64,000 nucleotides of DNA from Budorcas taxicolor (taxonomy: Eukaryota; Chordata; Mammalia; Artiodactyla; Bovidae), in the NCBI RefSeq assembly GCF_023091745.1, contig NC_068913.1, positions 35,780,501 to 35,844,500 of the forward strand, in the 5' to 3' direction. Below the pieces are notes generated by a model that was not told the DNA's origin, did no database searches, and was given only the letters and a program-made list of their open reading frames with translations. Positions 1-10,764 of the stretch are shown here, one piece after another; the first letter of the stretch is position 1, and the number at the start of each line of letters is the position of its first letter. Made by a program: the position numbers and the translations under genes.

Positions 1-62
1 ATCCCTAAGTCAGCCATTTGATTCAGAGCAGGATCCAATTAGTTACATGTATACGTATGTTA

Positions 63-180
63 TTGGAGTAGGAAATGGCAACCCACTCCAGTATCTTGCC
101 TGAAAAATGCCATGGACAGAGGAGTCTGGCAGGTTATAGTCCATGGGGTAGCAAAAAGTCAGACACAACTGAGCAACTGA
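63..180 (+). mobile_element. Bov-tA SINE, 3' part
   Basis: The sequence reads as the body of the ruminant Bov-tA SINE, from the AACCCACTCCAGTAT box through CATGGACAGAGGAG to the ACACAACTGAGCAACTGA tail. The tRNA-derived head is missing, so it is 5' truncated. A TATG-rich stretch follows the tail. Confidence 0.85.
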
Positions 181-228
181 CGCATACATATGTATGTATG
201 TAATCAAGTAACATTCATTGGAGACTTG

Positions 229-642
229 CTGTTCAGTTGCTCAGTTATGTCCAGCTCTTTGCGAACCCATGGACGGCAGCACATCAGGCTTCCTGTCCTT
301 CACGATCTTCTGGAGTTTGCTCAGATACATTACCATCATGTTGATGATACCATCCAACAATCTTATCCTCTGTCTCCCCCTTCTCCTCCTGCTCTCAATC
401 TTTCCTAGCATCAGGGTCTTTTCCAGTGAGTCAGCTTTTCCCGTCAGGTGGCCACACTATTAAAGCTTCAGCTTCAGCATCAATCCTTTCAATGAATATT
501 CAGGGCTGATTTCCTTTAGGATTGCCTGGGATGATCTCCTTGCTTTCCAAGGGAATCTCAAGAGTCTTCTCCAGCACCACAATTTGAAAACATCAATTTT
601 TCAGTGCTCAGCCTTCTTTATGATCCAACTCTCATATCTGTA
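229..642 (-). mobile_element. BovB LINE 3' end (diverged)
   Basis: The reverse complement of the BovB 3' end starts at GTTCAGTTGCTCAGT and runs through the end of ORF2 (CATCCAACAATCTTATCC, CAGGTGGCCA, CTCCAGCACCACA). It is more diverged than the other BovB copies here. It is 5' truncated, so only the last ~130 codons and the 3' tail remain. Confidence 0.85.
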
Positions 643-649
643 CTTAACA

Positions 650-735
650 TTGGAGACTATCATGTGCCAAACACTCTGCTAAGTGTCTCGGGCACCAAAG
701 ATAGAAGGTAGTAGGGACCTTGCCCTTAAAGATTT
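650..735 (-). mobile_element. L2 3' end fragment
   Basis: The stretch with CATGTGCCAAACACTCTGCT and GGGACCTTGCCCTTAAAG resembles the L2 3' end in reverse (gcacc-tactatgtgcc-aggcactgtgctaagt). It is diverged, as expected for an element older than the mammalian radiation. Confidence 0.6.
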
Positions 736-1284
736 TAGTTCTGATAATGGCGAACAGAAGTGTCAACAAGTCATTAAAAATATATGATCGAATAGATAAG
801 GAAGGTCCTTTAGGAAGAAGAGTGACCTTATGGAAGTAGCCACTACATACTAATCAAGATAAAAATCCTGACCTCATGTCCTTTGAATATAATGACCCAT
901 GGCAAGAGCTTATTGTTCTACAAATTTAGCACTTCAAAGCTAAAATTGAAATACATATGTGTGAGAAAGGGAAGCATAGCAGTTAGAAATGCTTTTTTGG
1001 CAGCAATTAACACATTGCCTAACAAACAATGGATTAAGCAAACAGTGCTATCCTAGTTTATTTTCTTCTTATCAAGGCTGTAGAAATAAGCAGTTTTTGT
1101 ATTGGTTAAGTGGCTCAGTATTGTGAGAGCCAGCATTTCTCTCCTTTCCTTCATGTTGCAGTATTCCTGCTCCAGCTCCAGCTGTCACATCACTTATTCA
1201 GGAGGCAAGAATAAGCAGGATCAGAAGCATAAGCATGTTTACCCAGGGTATCTGGCATGCATGATCTTTCTCAAAACCACATAG
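736..1284. other. No recognised feature
   Basis: The stretch is A+T-rich and apparently unique. I see no open frame of note, no repeat I can name and no splice-flanked exon candidate. Confidence 0.5.
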
Positions 1285-1317
1285 TAAAGAAAACAAAATA
1301 AAAGGAATTCAGATTGG

Positions 1318-2735
1318 AAAAGAAGAAGTAATATGCTCACTGTTTGCAGACAAAGTATACTATACATAGAAAATGCTAAAGATACTATCAGAAAATTATT
1401 AAATCTAATCAAATTACTAATGGCATTTTTCACAAAACTAGAACAAAATATTTCACAATTCGTATGGAAGCACGAAAGACCCAGAATAGCCAAAGCAATC
1501 TTAAGAAAGAAGAGTGGAGTTGGAGGTATCAACCTTCTTGACTTCAGACTATACTACAAAACTACAGTCATCAAGACAGTATGGTACTGGTACAAAAAGA
1601 GAAATATAGAACAATGGAACAACATAGCCCAGAGATAAACCCACATACCTATGGACACCTTATTTTTGACAGAGGAGGTAAGAATATACAATGGGGCAAA
1701 GATAGTTTCTTCAATAAGTGGTGCTGGGAAAACTAGACAGCTACATGTATAAGAATGAAATTAGAACACTTCCTAACACCAATACAAAGATAAACTCAAA
1801 ATGAATTAAAGACCTAAATGAAAGGCTGGACACTATACAACTCTTAGAGGAAAACATAGGCAGAAGACTCTATAACATAAATCACATCAAGATCCTCTAT
1901 GACCCACCTCCTAGAGTAATGGAAATATAAACAAAAATAAACAAATGGGGCCTTATTAAACTTAAAAGCTTTAGTACAGCAAAGAAAACCATAAACAAGG
2001 TGAAAAGACAACCCTCAGAGTGGGATAAAATAATAGCAATGAGATAGATGACAAAGGATTAATTTCCAAACTGTACAAGCAGCTTGTGCAACTAAATACT
2101 AGAAAAATAAACAACCCAGTCAAAATGTGAACAAGACCTAAACAGACATTTCTCCAAAACAGACATACAGATGGCCAATAAACACATGAAAAGATGTTCA
2201 GCATTGCTCATTATTAGAGAAATAATAAATCAAAACTACAGTGAGATATCACCTTACACCAGTCAGAATGGCCATCATCAAAAAATCTACAAATTATAAA
2301 TTCTGGAGAGGATGTGGAGAAAGGGAATGCTCTTGCACTGTTGGTGGGAATATGAACTGATTCAGCCACTATGGAAGACAGAATGGAGATTCCTTAAAAA
2401 ACTAGGAATAAAATTATCATATGACTCAACAATCCCACTACTGGGCATATACCCTGAGAAAACTATAATTGAAAAAGACACATGTACCCCAGTGTTCATT
2501 GCAGCTCTATTTACAACATCTAGGACATGTAAGCAACGTAGACGTCCATCGACAGATGAATGAATAAAAATGTTGTGGTACGTAAACACAATTGAATATT
2601 ACTCAGCCATAAAAGGAACAGTGCTAATGAGGTGGATGAACCTACGGCCTGTTATACAGAGTAAAGTAAGTCAGAAAGAGAAAAACAAATATCATATATT
2701 AACACACATATATGGAATCAAGAAAGATGATACTG
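1318..2735 (+). pseudogene. L1 ORF2 C-terminal relic (reverse transcriptase)
   Basis: Fragments in several frames match the L1 ORF2 C-terminal half: AKAILRKKSG-type sequence near 1,490-1,520, MLLHCWWEYELIQPLWK near 2,330, IPLLGIYPEKT near 2,445, and IEYYSAIKGT near 2,595. The family protein nicks DNA and reverse-transcribes its own RNA at the nick. This copy cannot: the catalytic FADD reads FADK with a one-base loss just after it, an in-frame TAG follows, a ~300 base block is deleted, and there are further frameshifts. The zinc-knuckle region near 2,310-2,350 has lost part of its CCHC pattern. It was dead on arrival (5' truncated) and has decayed since. Confidence 0.88.
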
Positions 2736-3049
2736 ACAAACCTATTTGCAGGACAGCATTGGAGACTCAGACATAGAGAACAGATTTATGAACATGGTGT
2801 GGCGGGGGAAGGAGAGGGTGAGATGAACGGACAGAGTAGCATGGAAACATATACATTGCCGTATGTAAAATAGATAGCCAGTGGGAATTTGCTGTATTAC
2901 TCAGGGTACTCAAACCAGGGCTCTGTGACAACCTAGACGGGTGGGATGGGGTGGGAGGTGGGAAGGAAGCTCAAGAGGGAAGGGTCATATGTATATCTCT
3001 GGCTGATTCATGTTGATGTAGAGCAGAAGCCAACACAATATTGTAAACA

Positions 3050-3164
3050 AACTGGAGTGGGTAGCCCATCCCTTCTCCAGGGGATTTTCCTGACCTAGGA
3101 ATCAAACCAGAGTCTCCTGCATCTCAGGCAGATTCTTTACCAACTGAGTTACCAGGGAAGCCCC
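3050..3164 (-). mobile_element. Bov-tA SINE (inside L1 3' UTR)
   Basis: Reverse Bov-tA: ACTGGAGTGGGTAGCCCATC to the reversed head ending ACCAGGGAAGCCCC. The L1 3' UTR reads on either side (ATATTGTAAAC before, ATCCTTCAGTTAGAAATG after), so the SINE is younger than the L1. Confidence 0.88.
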
Positions 3165-3435
3165 ATCCTTCAGTTAGAAATGAATAAATTAAAAAACATA
3201 ATAATATGATCATTTATGTCTAACTGGCCAGACCTTTCCATATGACTGCCCCTAGCTGCATAGTAGGTTCGAAACATGCAAGTTGCTTTTCCAGCTTCTT
3301 TAGTGTCAAGTATCGAGAAAGAGGGTGAATGGAGCTGGCAGCTGAGTCAGCTGGCCTAAATTGTCTGACTTGGGGAGTAATCTCACTGCTTCCCTCTTAA
3401 ATCATTTCTATGCTGGAGATAGTGTTCCAGTCCAT

Positions 3436-3680
3436 AGTCTAATTTTTTTAAAAATTTATTTAAATGTAGTTGATTTACAGTGTTGTGTTCATTTCTATTG
3501 TACAGCAAAGAGAGTCCATTATACATATATATACTCTTTCGTATTCTATTCCATTATAGTTTTTCATTGGATATTGTATATAGTTCTCTGTTATATATAG
3601 TAGGACCTTGTTGTTTATCCATCCTATATATAACAGTTTGCCTCTGCTACTCCCAAACTCCTAATCACTCAAGTCTAATT
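3436..3680 (-). mobile_element. L1 3' UTR fragment with TSD
   Basis: The reversed L1 3' UTR (TGTAGTTGATTTACAGTGTT, ATTCTATTCCATTATAG, GTAGGACCTTGTTGTTTATC) is bounded by the 9-base direct repeat AGTCTAATT at 3,436-3,444 and 3,672-3,680. The poly-T start after the left copy and the TSD mark a 5'-truncated retrotransposition of about 230 bases. Confidence 0.85.
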
Positions 3681-5139
3681 GTGACTTGAAATTGGGGGAC
3701 ATAAATATATCTGTCATGGAAGGGAAAATTTTTGTAGTTACCTATTGGGAGCATTCACTCCTTGTTCTTTTATAGGCTGTGGCCAAATGACTATTTAGGA
3801 TCAAGGTCAAGTGCGGTTCCTATTATTAATTATCTTAATATCTGACTCATGCTTTATCTGAAAGCAATATGGATCATTTAATACTCTTAGGGCTTAAAAG
3901 TATGTTTCCTTTTAAAGGAAATGCTAAGTTGCAATGCAAGCTGTTTGTATCGATAGGTATAAGCACAAATTCCAAACAATGATTCCCTTAACATCTCCTT
4001 ATTTGGAAGACTGTTCAGTAAAGAGTAAATGCACTTTCAAGTATGAAAAAAAAAAAAAAAGGATCCTCAAGCATGAATGTTGTGCAGAGATATCCCTCTA
4101 GTGGTTCTATTCTGGGGACTCATTTATTAATAAATATTTACTGAGGGCCTGCTCCATGCCAGGCAGTGTGCTATCTGCTAGGTGTGAGGATAGATTAGTT
4201 CAATATAGCTCTGGATGTTATGGAACATACAGCCAGAAAAATGCTTTCAATCAATATAAGCTTTATTTTTAGGAACGTTCCAACCAGAATCCTTATGACC
4301 GTGGGAGATGTCACAAGTTCTCAGTATCATATTTCAGGTTATTTTACTCTGATCCACAATATTCTGCTTTTAAATTTGTTTTAACTTGCTACTTTGGAAA
4401 TGTACTTTTCATTAAAAACAAAAGCAAACAAACAAAAAATTGCTTCCTCTGTCTCTATATTTCCTTTAACCTTTTATATGTTTAAGCAATATTTAATAAC
4501 TTCTCTAGGTTTATAAGCGTTTTCTAATGTGAAAGTCAATGGGCTTATTGGGAAATCTTTTCATAAGAAAAACCATGTCCATTTCAATTAGAATTGTTTT
4601 GGTCTGATGTTAAATGTTAAGATTTGCTGTCATTTCTAGTCCAGAATTTAAGAAAATTAATTCAAGATTTCAGGAAAATTTTTTCTCAGGCAAAACATAT
4701 TTTGCTGGAATTATTGAGTCAAAACCTTAATAAGGCAGTTGTTTTTATCTTCTAGTTTGGTTTGCTAGTGGAGACTCCATCACTGAGGGCATGACATTTC
4801 AATTAGAAGTTATGTCAAACTAGTAGTAACAACTACACATAAAATCCATTCTGTTCAAATGAGAATCTTTAGCCTGAGAAGGAAAGTTGCATTAAAGTTC
4901 TGGAGGAAACGTTTATTAAAACTACATGGTAGTCACAATTCTTTACTTTTGTGATCCATTATTTTTCCTAAAGCATAATTATGTTGATTCTAAAAGTTGT
5001 AGAATTCATGTACTCTTTTTTTTTGTAAGAAGATTTCCATCTATTTTATTTTCTTGTTTAAAATTTCATTCATGCAACCACATTTATTGGGTAAATAGAT
5101 ATTAAATTCCTTACATGTGAGACACTGTTCATTATTACT
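3681..5139. other. Mostly unrecognised sequence
   Basis: A+T-rich DNA with a 15-base A run near 4,045 and an L2 piece listed separately. I see no gene. The A run is not clearly the tail of any element. Confidence 0.45.
4125..4215 (-). mobile_element. L2 3' end fragment
   Basis: AATAAATATTTACTGAGGGC followed by CATGCCAGGCAGTGTGCT is the reversed 3' end of L2, diverged but in the right order. Confidence 0.7.
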
Positions 5140-5243
5140 GTTATTTTTACTTTACAATGTTGTATTGGTTTTGCCATACATCAACATGAATCCGCCATGG
5201 GTGTACACATGTTCCCAATCCTGAACCCCCCTCCCACCTCCCC
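5140..5243 (-). mobile_element. L1 3' end, very short insertion
   Basis: The ruminant L1 3' end in reverse: TTTACTTTACAATGTTGTAT, CCATACATCAACATGAATCC, GAACCCCCCTCCCACCTCCC. Only about 100 bases were copied. The match to the recalled consensus is close, so it is a fairly recent insertion. Confidence 0.85.
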
Positions 5244-5867
5244 GATTAGAATACAGAGGAAAGTTGTGGTTCTTAAGGTTTGCAAATCCCTTTTTGTACC
5301 TTAAATGAAGTATTTTTTTTGTTCCTTAGAGTATTACTCAAGTAATAAAGTTGCTCTTGACCATCTATTCTCTAATAGTATGTTTCCTAAGTGGATGTTC
5401 CAGGAATATGAATAGATCAGAGAATAGTTGAATTAAGAATAGTGAAAGGCTTACCAAGAAGTCAGCTGATTGAGTGCTTCTCAAACTTTTTTTTCTGCCC
5501 AGAACTCATGATGATCTTCCAGCTGGCTGTCATTCTCCAAGGTGTATCTCACGTTATCCCGAATTCTGTTGTCTGCTGTAACTCAACTCCTTTTTCTTCC
5601 ACTAAAAACTATTGGAATGCGGGTGAGTATTGGAATGAACTATTGAGTATTTCACTATTCCAAATACTGAATTCTCCATAGTGAATATTGGAATGAATTA
5701 TTGGAATGCAGGTGAGAAGGAATGACTATTCTAGGAGTGCCCTTGTATCTCTTCTGGTTGACTTACAAAGTAAAGCCTTGTCACTTTATCATAGGATAGA
5801 AACTATTGACCTCTTTTACTTTCTGTCTTGCAGAAATAGTTGTGGTGAATCGGTGAATCTCATTGAT
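5244..5867. repeat. Unrecognised sequence with local TATTGGAATG repeats
   Basis: No element is recognised. Between about 5,610 and 5,715 the motif ATTGGAATG recurs four times, twice followed by a CGGGTGAG/CAGGTGAG stretch, a small local duplication. No gene is visible. Confidence 0.5.
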
Positions 5868-6007
5868 TTATAATGTATTAGTTTCTGCTGTATAGCAAAA
5901 GTGATTCAGTTTTGTGTATATATGTGTGTGTATATACATATATATGTATTCCTTTCTGTTATGGTTTATGATAGGATATTGAATATAGTTCCCTATACTA
6001 TATAGTA
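5868..6007 (-). mobile_element. L1 3' UTR fragment (left of SINE pair)
   Basis: Reversed L1 3' UTR: TTAGTTTCTGCTGTATAGCA, then GGATATTGAATATAGTTCCC. An internal TATA/TGTG-rich stretch lies at 5,913-5,950. It breaks off where two Bov-tA units begin, and the same L1 interval is repeated on the other side of them. Confidence 0.85.
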
Positions 6008-6126
6008 GGGTTTCCCTGATAATTCATTTGGTAAATAATCCACCTGCAATTCAGGAGATCCCAGTTCAATTCCTAGACCGGGAAGATCCGCTGGGGAAGG
6101 GATAGGCTACCCACTCCAGTATTCTT
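6008..6126 (+). mobile_element. Bov-tA SINE, first unit of a tandem pair
   Basis: The tRNA-derived head (GTTTCCCTGATAATTC, GGAGATCCCAGTTCAATTCC) and body to CCACTCCAGTATTCTT. The next unit starts at once, so this is a head-to-tail dimer. Confidence 0.85.
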
Positions 6127-6230
6127 GGGCTTCCCTTGTGGCTTAGCTGGTAAAGAATCTGTCTGCAATGTGGGAGACCTGGGTTTGATCCCAGGGTTGG
6201 GAAGATGCCCTGGAGAAGAAAAAGGCTACC
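6127..6230 (+). mobile_element. Bov-tA SINE, second unit
   Basis: GGGCTTCCCTTGTGGCTTAG through GGTTTGATCCCAGGGTTGG to GGAGAAGAAAAAGGCTACC. It stops before the SINE tail; L1 sequence follows. Confidence 0.85.
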
Positions 6231-6232
6231 GT

Positions 6233-6352
6233 TTAACTATAATATTCCTTTCCATTATGGTTTATTAAGGATATTGAATATAGTTCCCTGTGCTATATGG
6301 TAGGACCTCATTGCTTATCCATTCTATATATACTAGTTTGCATTAGGTAATC
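6233..6352 (-). mobile_element. L1 3' UTR fragment (right of SINE pair)
   Basis: Reversed L1 3' UTR from ATTCCTTTCCATTATGG to TCCCAAATTCCCAAAT. Its first ~60 bases repeat the L1 interval at 5,948-6,007 with several mismatches. Confidence 0.85.
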
Positions 6353-6439
6353 CCAAATTCCCAAATAGAAGCATTTTCCCCTTGACCAGCACTTTTGGGT
6401 TTTCGAAATGCCTTCATGTCTAGAAAACTTAGTGAGTTT

Positions 6440-6600
6440 TTTTAAGCTACTGTCCATATTTTCTGGATGAAGAATCTAAGGCAGAGAAAAAGTTAGCTGA
6501 CTTATTCTAGGTCACACAGTAAATGAGCAGTAAAGCCAGAACCTTAATCAAGCTAATGGATTTTAAATCCAGTATGTATTCTAAGATCCTACCTTGCCTC
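6440..6600 (-). mobile_element. MIR SINE
   Basis: Reversed MIR core: TAGGTCACACAGTAAATGAG, GCCAGAACC, ending in the acceptor-like ATTCTAAGATCCTACC. An ancient mammalian SINE. Confidence 0.7.
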
Positions 6601-7079
6601 TCCTTATTCCTTTTCACTGAATGATGCTTTTCTGCTTCTCACATTTTACCACAAATCACGCTGTGCTTACTGGTGGGCTACATTTAGGTTGTTCCTTATA
6701 TACCTAAGCTTCATTCCCCTTCAAAATTCTGTTGAGTATTTCTTTTTCCCTTTCACAGAGCTTTCATCTTTAGTAGCTTTGCCATTTGTCAAAAATGTTA
6801 GCAAATAAACTGTCCCTGCTAAGGGCTTTAGCCTGGTAATGATTTTCTCTCCCAGGTAAGTTTTTACTTTGAGGAGTAATAGCATGACTGAAAGTTTCAG
6901 GTAATTTGAAAATTAATAAGATTATGTACCTATTGTGACTGTAATGATTGGGAGTATGTGGTGATTGATCTCTATATAAATTAAAATTAAATAAGCCAAA
7001 ATCTTAAGAGAATTTTTTAGTTATTATCTGTGATCACCTCCTTCCTCCATGACCCAGTCAACTTCATAATGAACTATCA
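6601..7079. other. No recognised feature
   Basis: A+T-rich, apparently unique. No repeat or gene is recognised. Confidence 0.45.
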
Positions 7080-7165
7080 GGAAAGGTACTATGTCTTCTT
7101 GTTCAGTGTTCTTTGCCTGGAATATAGCACAGTGCATGGAACATACTTGCTGAATGGATGAATTT
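7080..7165 (+). mobile_element. L2 3' end fragment
   Basis: GGAATATAGCACAGTGCATG followed by CATACTTGCTGAATGGATGA is the forward 3' end of L2, with the usual TGAATG-type tail. Confidence 0.7.
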
Positions 7166-7289
7166 CAGCAGTATTGCCAACAATCCGCTTGATGATAACC
7201 ATAGAATGAAGATGTAGGACATATAAAAACTGATATTACAATAATGTAATTATCAACATGTAACTCTCAGAGGTGAGATTAATTAGGTA

Positions 7290-7680
7290 TGTTTGGTAGG
7301 ACTGACTAAATTATGCTGCAGTAATAGCAATCCCTGAATCTTGCTGGTTTATGACAACACTCATGGTACGTGTTGTTTGAAGGTTGACTAGGAGCTCAGT
7401 TTCATATTGTCCTCACTCTGGGATCCAAGCTGAAGGAGCAGCCACTCACCCTATGGAACCCTGTCAGTTGTGGCAAAGGGAAAGAAAGAGCTCGAGGGTC
7501 CCACATCAATATTTAAATATACTGACCAGCAACAGACACATATAAATTTTATTCACAGCTCATTGGACGGAAGTAATCCCAGAAGCCATTAGGGGGCAGA
7601 GATGCAATTCTACCCCGTGTCCACAAGGCGGAGAACCGGAAACGGCTGTGAACTGCACTAATCATTACCATACTGGAAAA
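7290..7680. mobile_element. Old interspersed repeat, family not assigned
   Basis: The stretch containing CACTCTGGGATCCAAGCTGA, GGAGCAGCCACTC and GCGGAGAACCGGAAACGG is one I recognise as a dispersed mammalian repeat, but I cannot name the family with confidence. It is relatively G+C-rich for this window. It is not a gene. Confidence 0.45.
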
Positions 7681-7756
7681 CAGTATTCATCTCGTGTGTA
7701 GCTGTATCTGTAGTGTGTATTTTCCCATAGCAAAAATTAAGTATTTCTGTTTTTTG

Positions 7757-7970
7757 ACCATTTTCTACGGATCGGGCATTGTGCCAGTGATTCACATACA
7801 TTTCCTTCTAATTCATGCAACAGTTATGAGAGGGAGCAAATATTACTCTGCATAGATGAAGAAGCTGAAGTGAAGCGAGTGTTCTGCCCATTGGGTGAGT
7901 AGTGGAGTTCACGTTAGAGCTCAGGTCTTCCGGACTCCGCAGATGATGCCCTTGACAGTCATGCAGCGCT
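7757..7970 (-). mobile_element. MIR SINE
   Basis: Reversed MIR: GGGCATTGTGCCAGTGATTC, GATGAAGAAGCTGAAG, then AGCTCAGGTCTTCCGGACTC. All MIR segments are present in order. Confidence 0.75.
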
Positions 7971-8748
7971 GTTTTTCTATAATACCTATATGTTTGCTTT
8001 TAGCGGTGATTTTCACCAGATTCCTGAATGTCCCTTTATCCATAATGCTGAGCTAGCATGCTTCTGGTCAACTGAAAGTTGAAAATCAACACTCTGTTCT
8101 TGCTACAGAGACTAAGACTGTAATATTTCTGATTTAAAAGGAGAGTTACCATGAGACCATTCAGATAAACGAATAGTCAAGACTGATTAAACTCATTAGA
8201 CCAATTGTGTTATTCTGATAAAATCAAGTTCTAGATCCTGTTTCTATTGATTGTTTAAAATGCTGGGTCAGTGCTTGAAAATTGCAAATGATAGCCCCAA
8301 CGTATTTACCGTGCTCTAATTATCCTCTTAAAATTGAAACTGCCTTGTGGAAATATTGTTTCCAGTCTTTCAAAATAAATATTAACTTCATACTTAGGTT
8401 TCTTTTTTTTTCCTGCAGAACTTGTCTTCTGTGAAGGACAAGCATTTTGTTTTTTTTCTGTATGAAAAGTTTTCAAGATTACTTTTGGCATCGTCTTTCA
8501 TACTATTGCAGATTCTTTGAAACAGAACATTAATTTTTGGTTGAGTGAGGGCATCTCCTTTCTCCGTGTCTCGTATTTCCAGCCTCTATGAATTAGGATA
8601 GCTCTGCCTGGCCTCTCGTCCCTTTCTCCTCGCTCCTCAGTGGAGGAGTCAACCATCATATTCATGTGCAGGGGAGACTGAGGAGCACACACGCAGCATA
8701 ACCGCTTTTCCTTTGCTTTTTGTGGTATCTGCCAGCTTGTAGAGATCC
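7971..8748. other. No recognised feature
   Basis: Apparently unique. Two short open frames on the minus strand (8,306-8,491 and 8,498-8,758) show no recognisable domain. Confidence 0.45.
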
Positions 8749-8759
8749 TAAGACACATT

Positions 8760-9066
8760 TTTAAAAAGATTTATTTTTAAATTGAAGGATAATTGCTTTA
8801 CAGAGTTTTTTGTTTGTTTGTTTTCTGTCAAACATCAACAAGTATCAGCCATGGGTACATTCATGTTCCCCTCCTTCCCATCCCCCTCCCCATCCCACCC
8901 TTCTAGATTGTCACAAAGCCCCTGTTTGAGTTCCCTGAGTCATATAGCAAGTTCCCAGTTGCTGTCTATTCTACATATGGTGTTGTAAGTTTCCATGAAA
9001 CTTTCTCCATACATCTCACCCTCTCCCTCCTCCCCTCCTGCCATGCCCATAAGTCTGTTCTCTACG
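8760..9066 (-). mobile_element. L1 3' end, first of two in tandem
   Basis: Reversed ruminant L1 3' end: ATTGAAGGATAATTGCTTTA, TCCCATCCCCCTCCCCATCC, AAGTCTGTTCTCTACG. It is flanked by TAAGACACATTT (8,749-8,760) and TAAGACACATT (9,067-9,077), an 11-base TSD. It is 5' truncated at the AAGTCTGTTCTCTA point of the 3' UTR. Confidence 0.88.
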
Positions 9067-9077
9067 TAAGACACATT

Positions 9078-9358
9078 AAAAAAAAAAACCAAATTTTATT
9101 GAAGTATAGTTGATTTACACTGTTGTGATAGTTTCTGCTGTACAGCAAAATGATTCAGTTATACATATATATATACATAAACATATATTCTTTTTCATAT
9201 TCTTTTCTATTATGGTTTACCTTGGGATATTGAATATAGTTCCCTATACAGTAGGACCTTGTTTGTCATTCTATGTACAGTAGTTTGTATCTGCTAATTC
9301 CAAACTCCAATCCATCTTTCCCCTCCCCCTTGGTAAACACAAGTCTGTTCTCTATGCC
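9078..9358 (-). mobile_element. L1 3' end, second of two in tandem
   Basis: A different L1 3' UTR type (AAGTATAGTTGATTTACACT, GTAGGACCTTGTTTGTCATT) starting after the middle TAAGACACATT and ending before a third copy, AAGACACACTTTT, at 9,359. It is truncated at the same 3' UTR position as its neighbour. Confidence 0.88.
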
Positions 9359-9366
9359 AAGACACA

Positions 9367-10764
9367 CTTTTAAAATAACTGAGCATCTCTGAATAAACAT
9401 ACATCTTATGACTAATGGCAGGTCCTAGTTTAAATGATAGACAGGGTTCATTTCTTTCTTAGGGATACATAAAATAATGGCATGCTTTACACATTTTTCA
9501 TTAGATGAATATGGTATTCTGTTTTCCTCTCTAACATATGATAGATAGCCTCACTGTGGGGTGCAGCGTTAGGAATTCACTGTGACTGCACGTGTAAGTC
9601 ATTACCCCAACAGTTTCCTTAGTCATAAAGGCGATGTCTGCATCCTCCTAACATTGTAATCAGTTCTCATTTGGTTTTGAACTTCAGTAAGGGGAGAGGA
9701 GTGTTATATGTTCAACATGCAAATCTCTGAATCTTGTATATTGGATCAGACACCTTGATAACAGGTCAGGAATAGAAGTTGGGGAGAAGAGAATTGTGGA
9801 GGTGGAGGTACATTACCAAAGCCAGACCCTAAAACAACCGCAGAGGGTTTTGGCTTCCAAGCAGCAGCAGAGGTGGAAGTCATGGTTTTTTGACTGGTGG
9901 GTAGTAACTCTCTGTAGCACAACATATGGCTGTTTTTTTCTTTTTTTAAATCATTTTATTATTGGCTTTTAACTCATGCTCCCTGGGTGGGTGGCATTAG
10001 GCCTCAGGCTTTGGTAATTTGGCCAGGTGGGATTTTGACTTTGATGGGTCACTGAAGCACATAACTTTGTCCCAGGAAAGTGACAGTTTTTATTCAGGCA
10101 AGGCTACGAGCACCTGTGCCTTAGATGCAGTCGGGCAGTGTAGGTGACTTTAGCCTTCCTGGATATAGATGCCTTTAGGTAAGACTGTGACAGTAAGACC
10201 TTGAGATTCATAGGCACAGCTTGGCCGAATAATTTCAGGTGGGGCAAAGTTTAGTGCTTTTGGACCTTGAAAGGAGTAACGATATTTGTGGCTTTAAGAC
10301 TGCAACATAGCTGAATTTTGCAGGTTCCACAGGACTCTGTGAGGTTCTAGTTCTGCACCATTTGTCCCAGGGCTGTTGAGAGCAGTGCTAGACCAGCTGA
10401 TGCACATTCTGCTCATCCTTATGTCACCTGCCTGCAAGGCCAATGCATAAATGTATAGCAGGAACAAACTATGTGGTCTCGAGTCGGCTTGAGACTTGTT
10501 CACTGAATCAACTTTCAGTGTGGAACCTGTTTCACAGACCCAAACTATGGGTTTTCCCAGGAAAGTGTGGTAGATTTTTATGAATGAATACCTGAAAATG
10601 AATGGAAGCTCTTTTAATGAAGATAATATGATATTCTCCTGGGATATGGTAGTGATATAACTCAAAGGTGGGTTGTTGCAAACCCACTGTCTAAGAAGGC
10701 AATTGAAAGTTATATCTTTTAACAGAAAAATTAAGTTTTATCAGTCAATTAAGGAGCAACTGGA
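9367..10764. other. No recognised feature
   Basis: A long stretch without a repeat I can name. The longest frame is 123 codons on the minus strand (10,294-10,665); it lacks any recognisable domain and is close to chance length for this base composition. A decayed old element remains possible. Confidence 0.45.

Larger units (their letters stand above)
1285..3197 (+). mobile_element. L1 LINE, 5' truncated, interrupted by a SINE
   Basis: This is a ruminant L1 on the plus strand. It enters inside ORF2 at the reverse transcriptase FADD region, runs through the ORF2 end near 2,720 and the G-rich 3' UTR (GGGATGGGGTGGGAGGTGGG), and ends in an A-rich tail near 3,197. A Bov-tA SINE interrupts the last part of the 3' UTR at 3,050-3,164. 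About 300 bases of ORF2 are missing near 1,410, where the sequence jumps from the FADD segment to a much later part of ORF2; the consensus as I recall it has ATCAA-type microhomology at both edges, which fits a simple deletion. Confidence 0.9.

Noticed and set aside
8498..8758. 86-codon minus-strand frame beginning at the L1 edge
   Set aside because: No domain, overlaps the L1 target-site duplication, and no neighbouring exon signal.
10294..10665. 123-codon open frame on the minus strand
   Set aside because: No recognisable domain, no signal or splice context, and near-chance length; not called as a gene.
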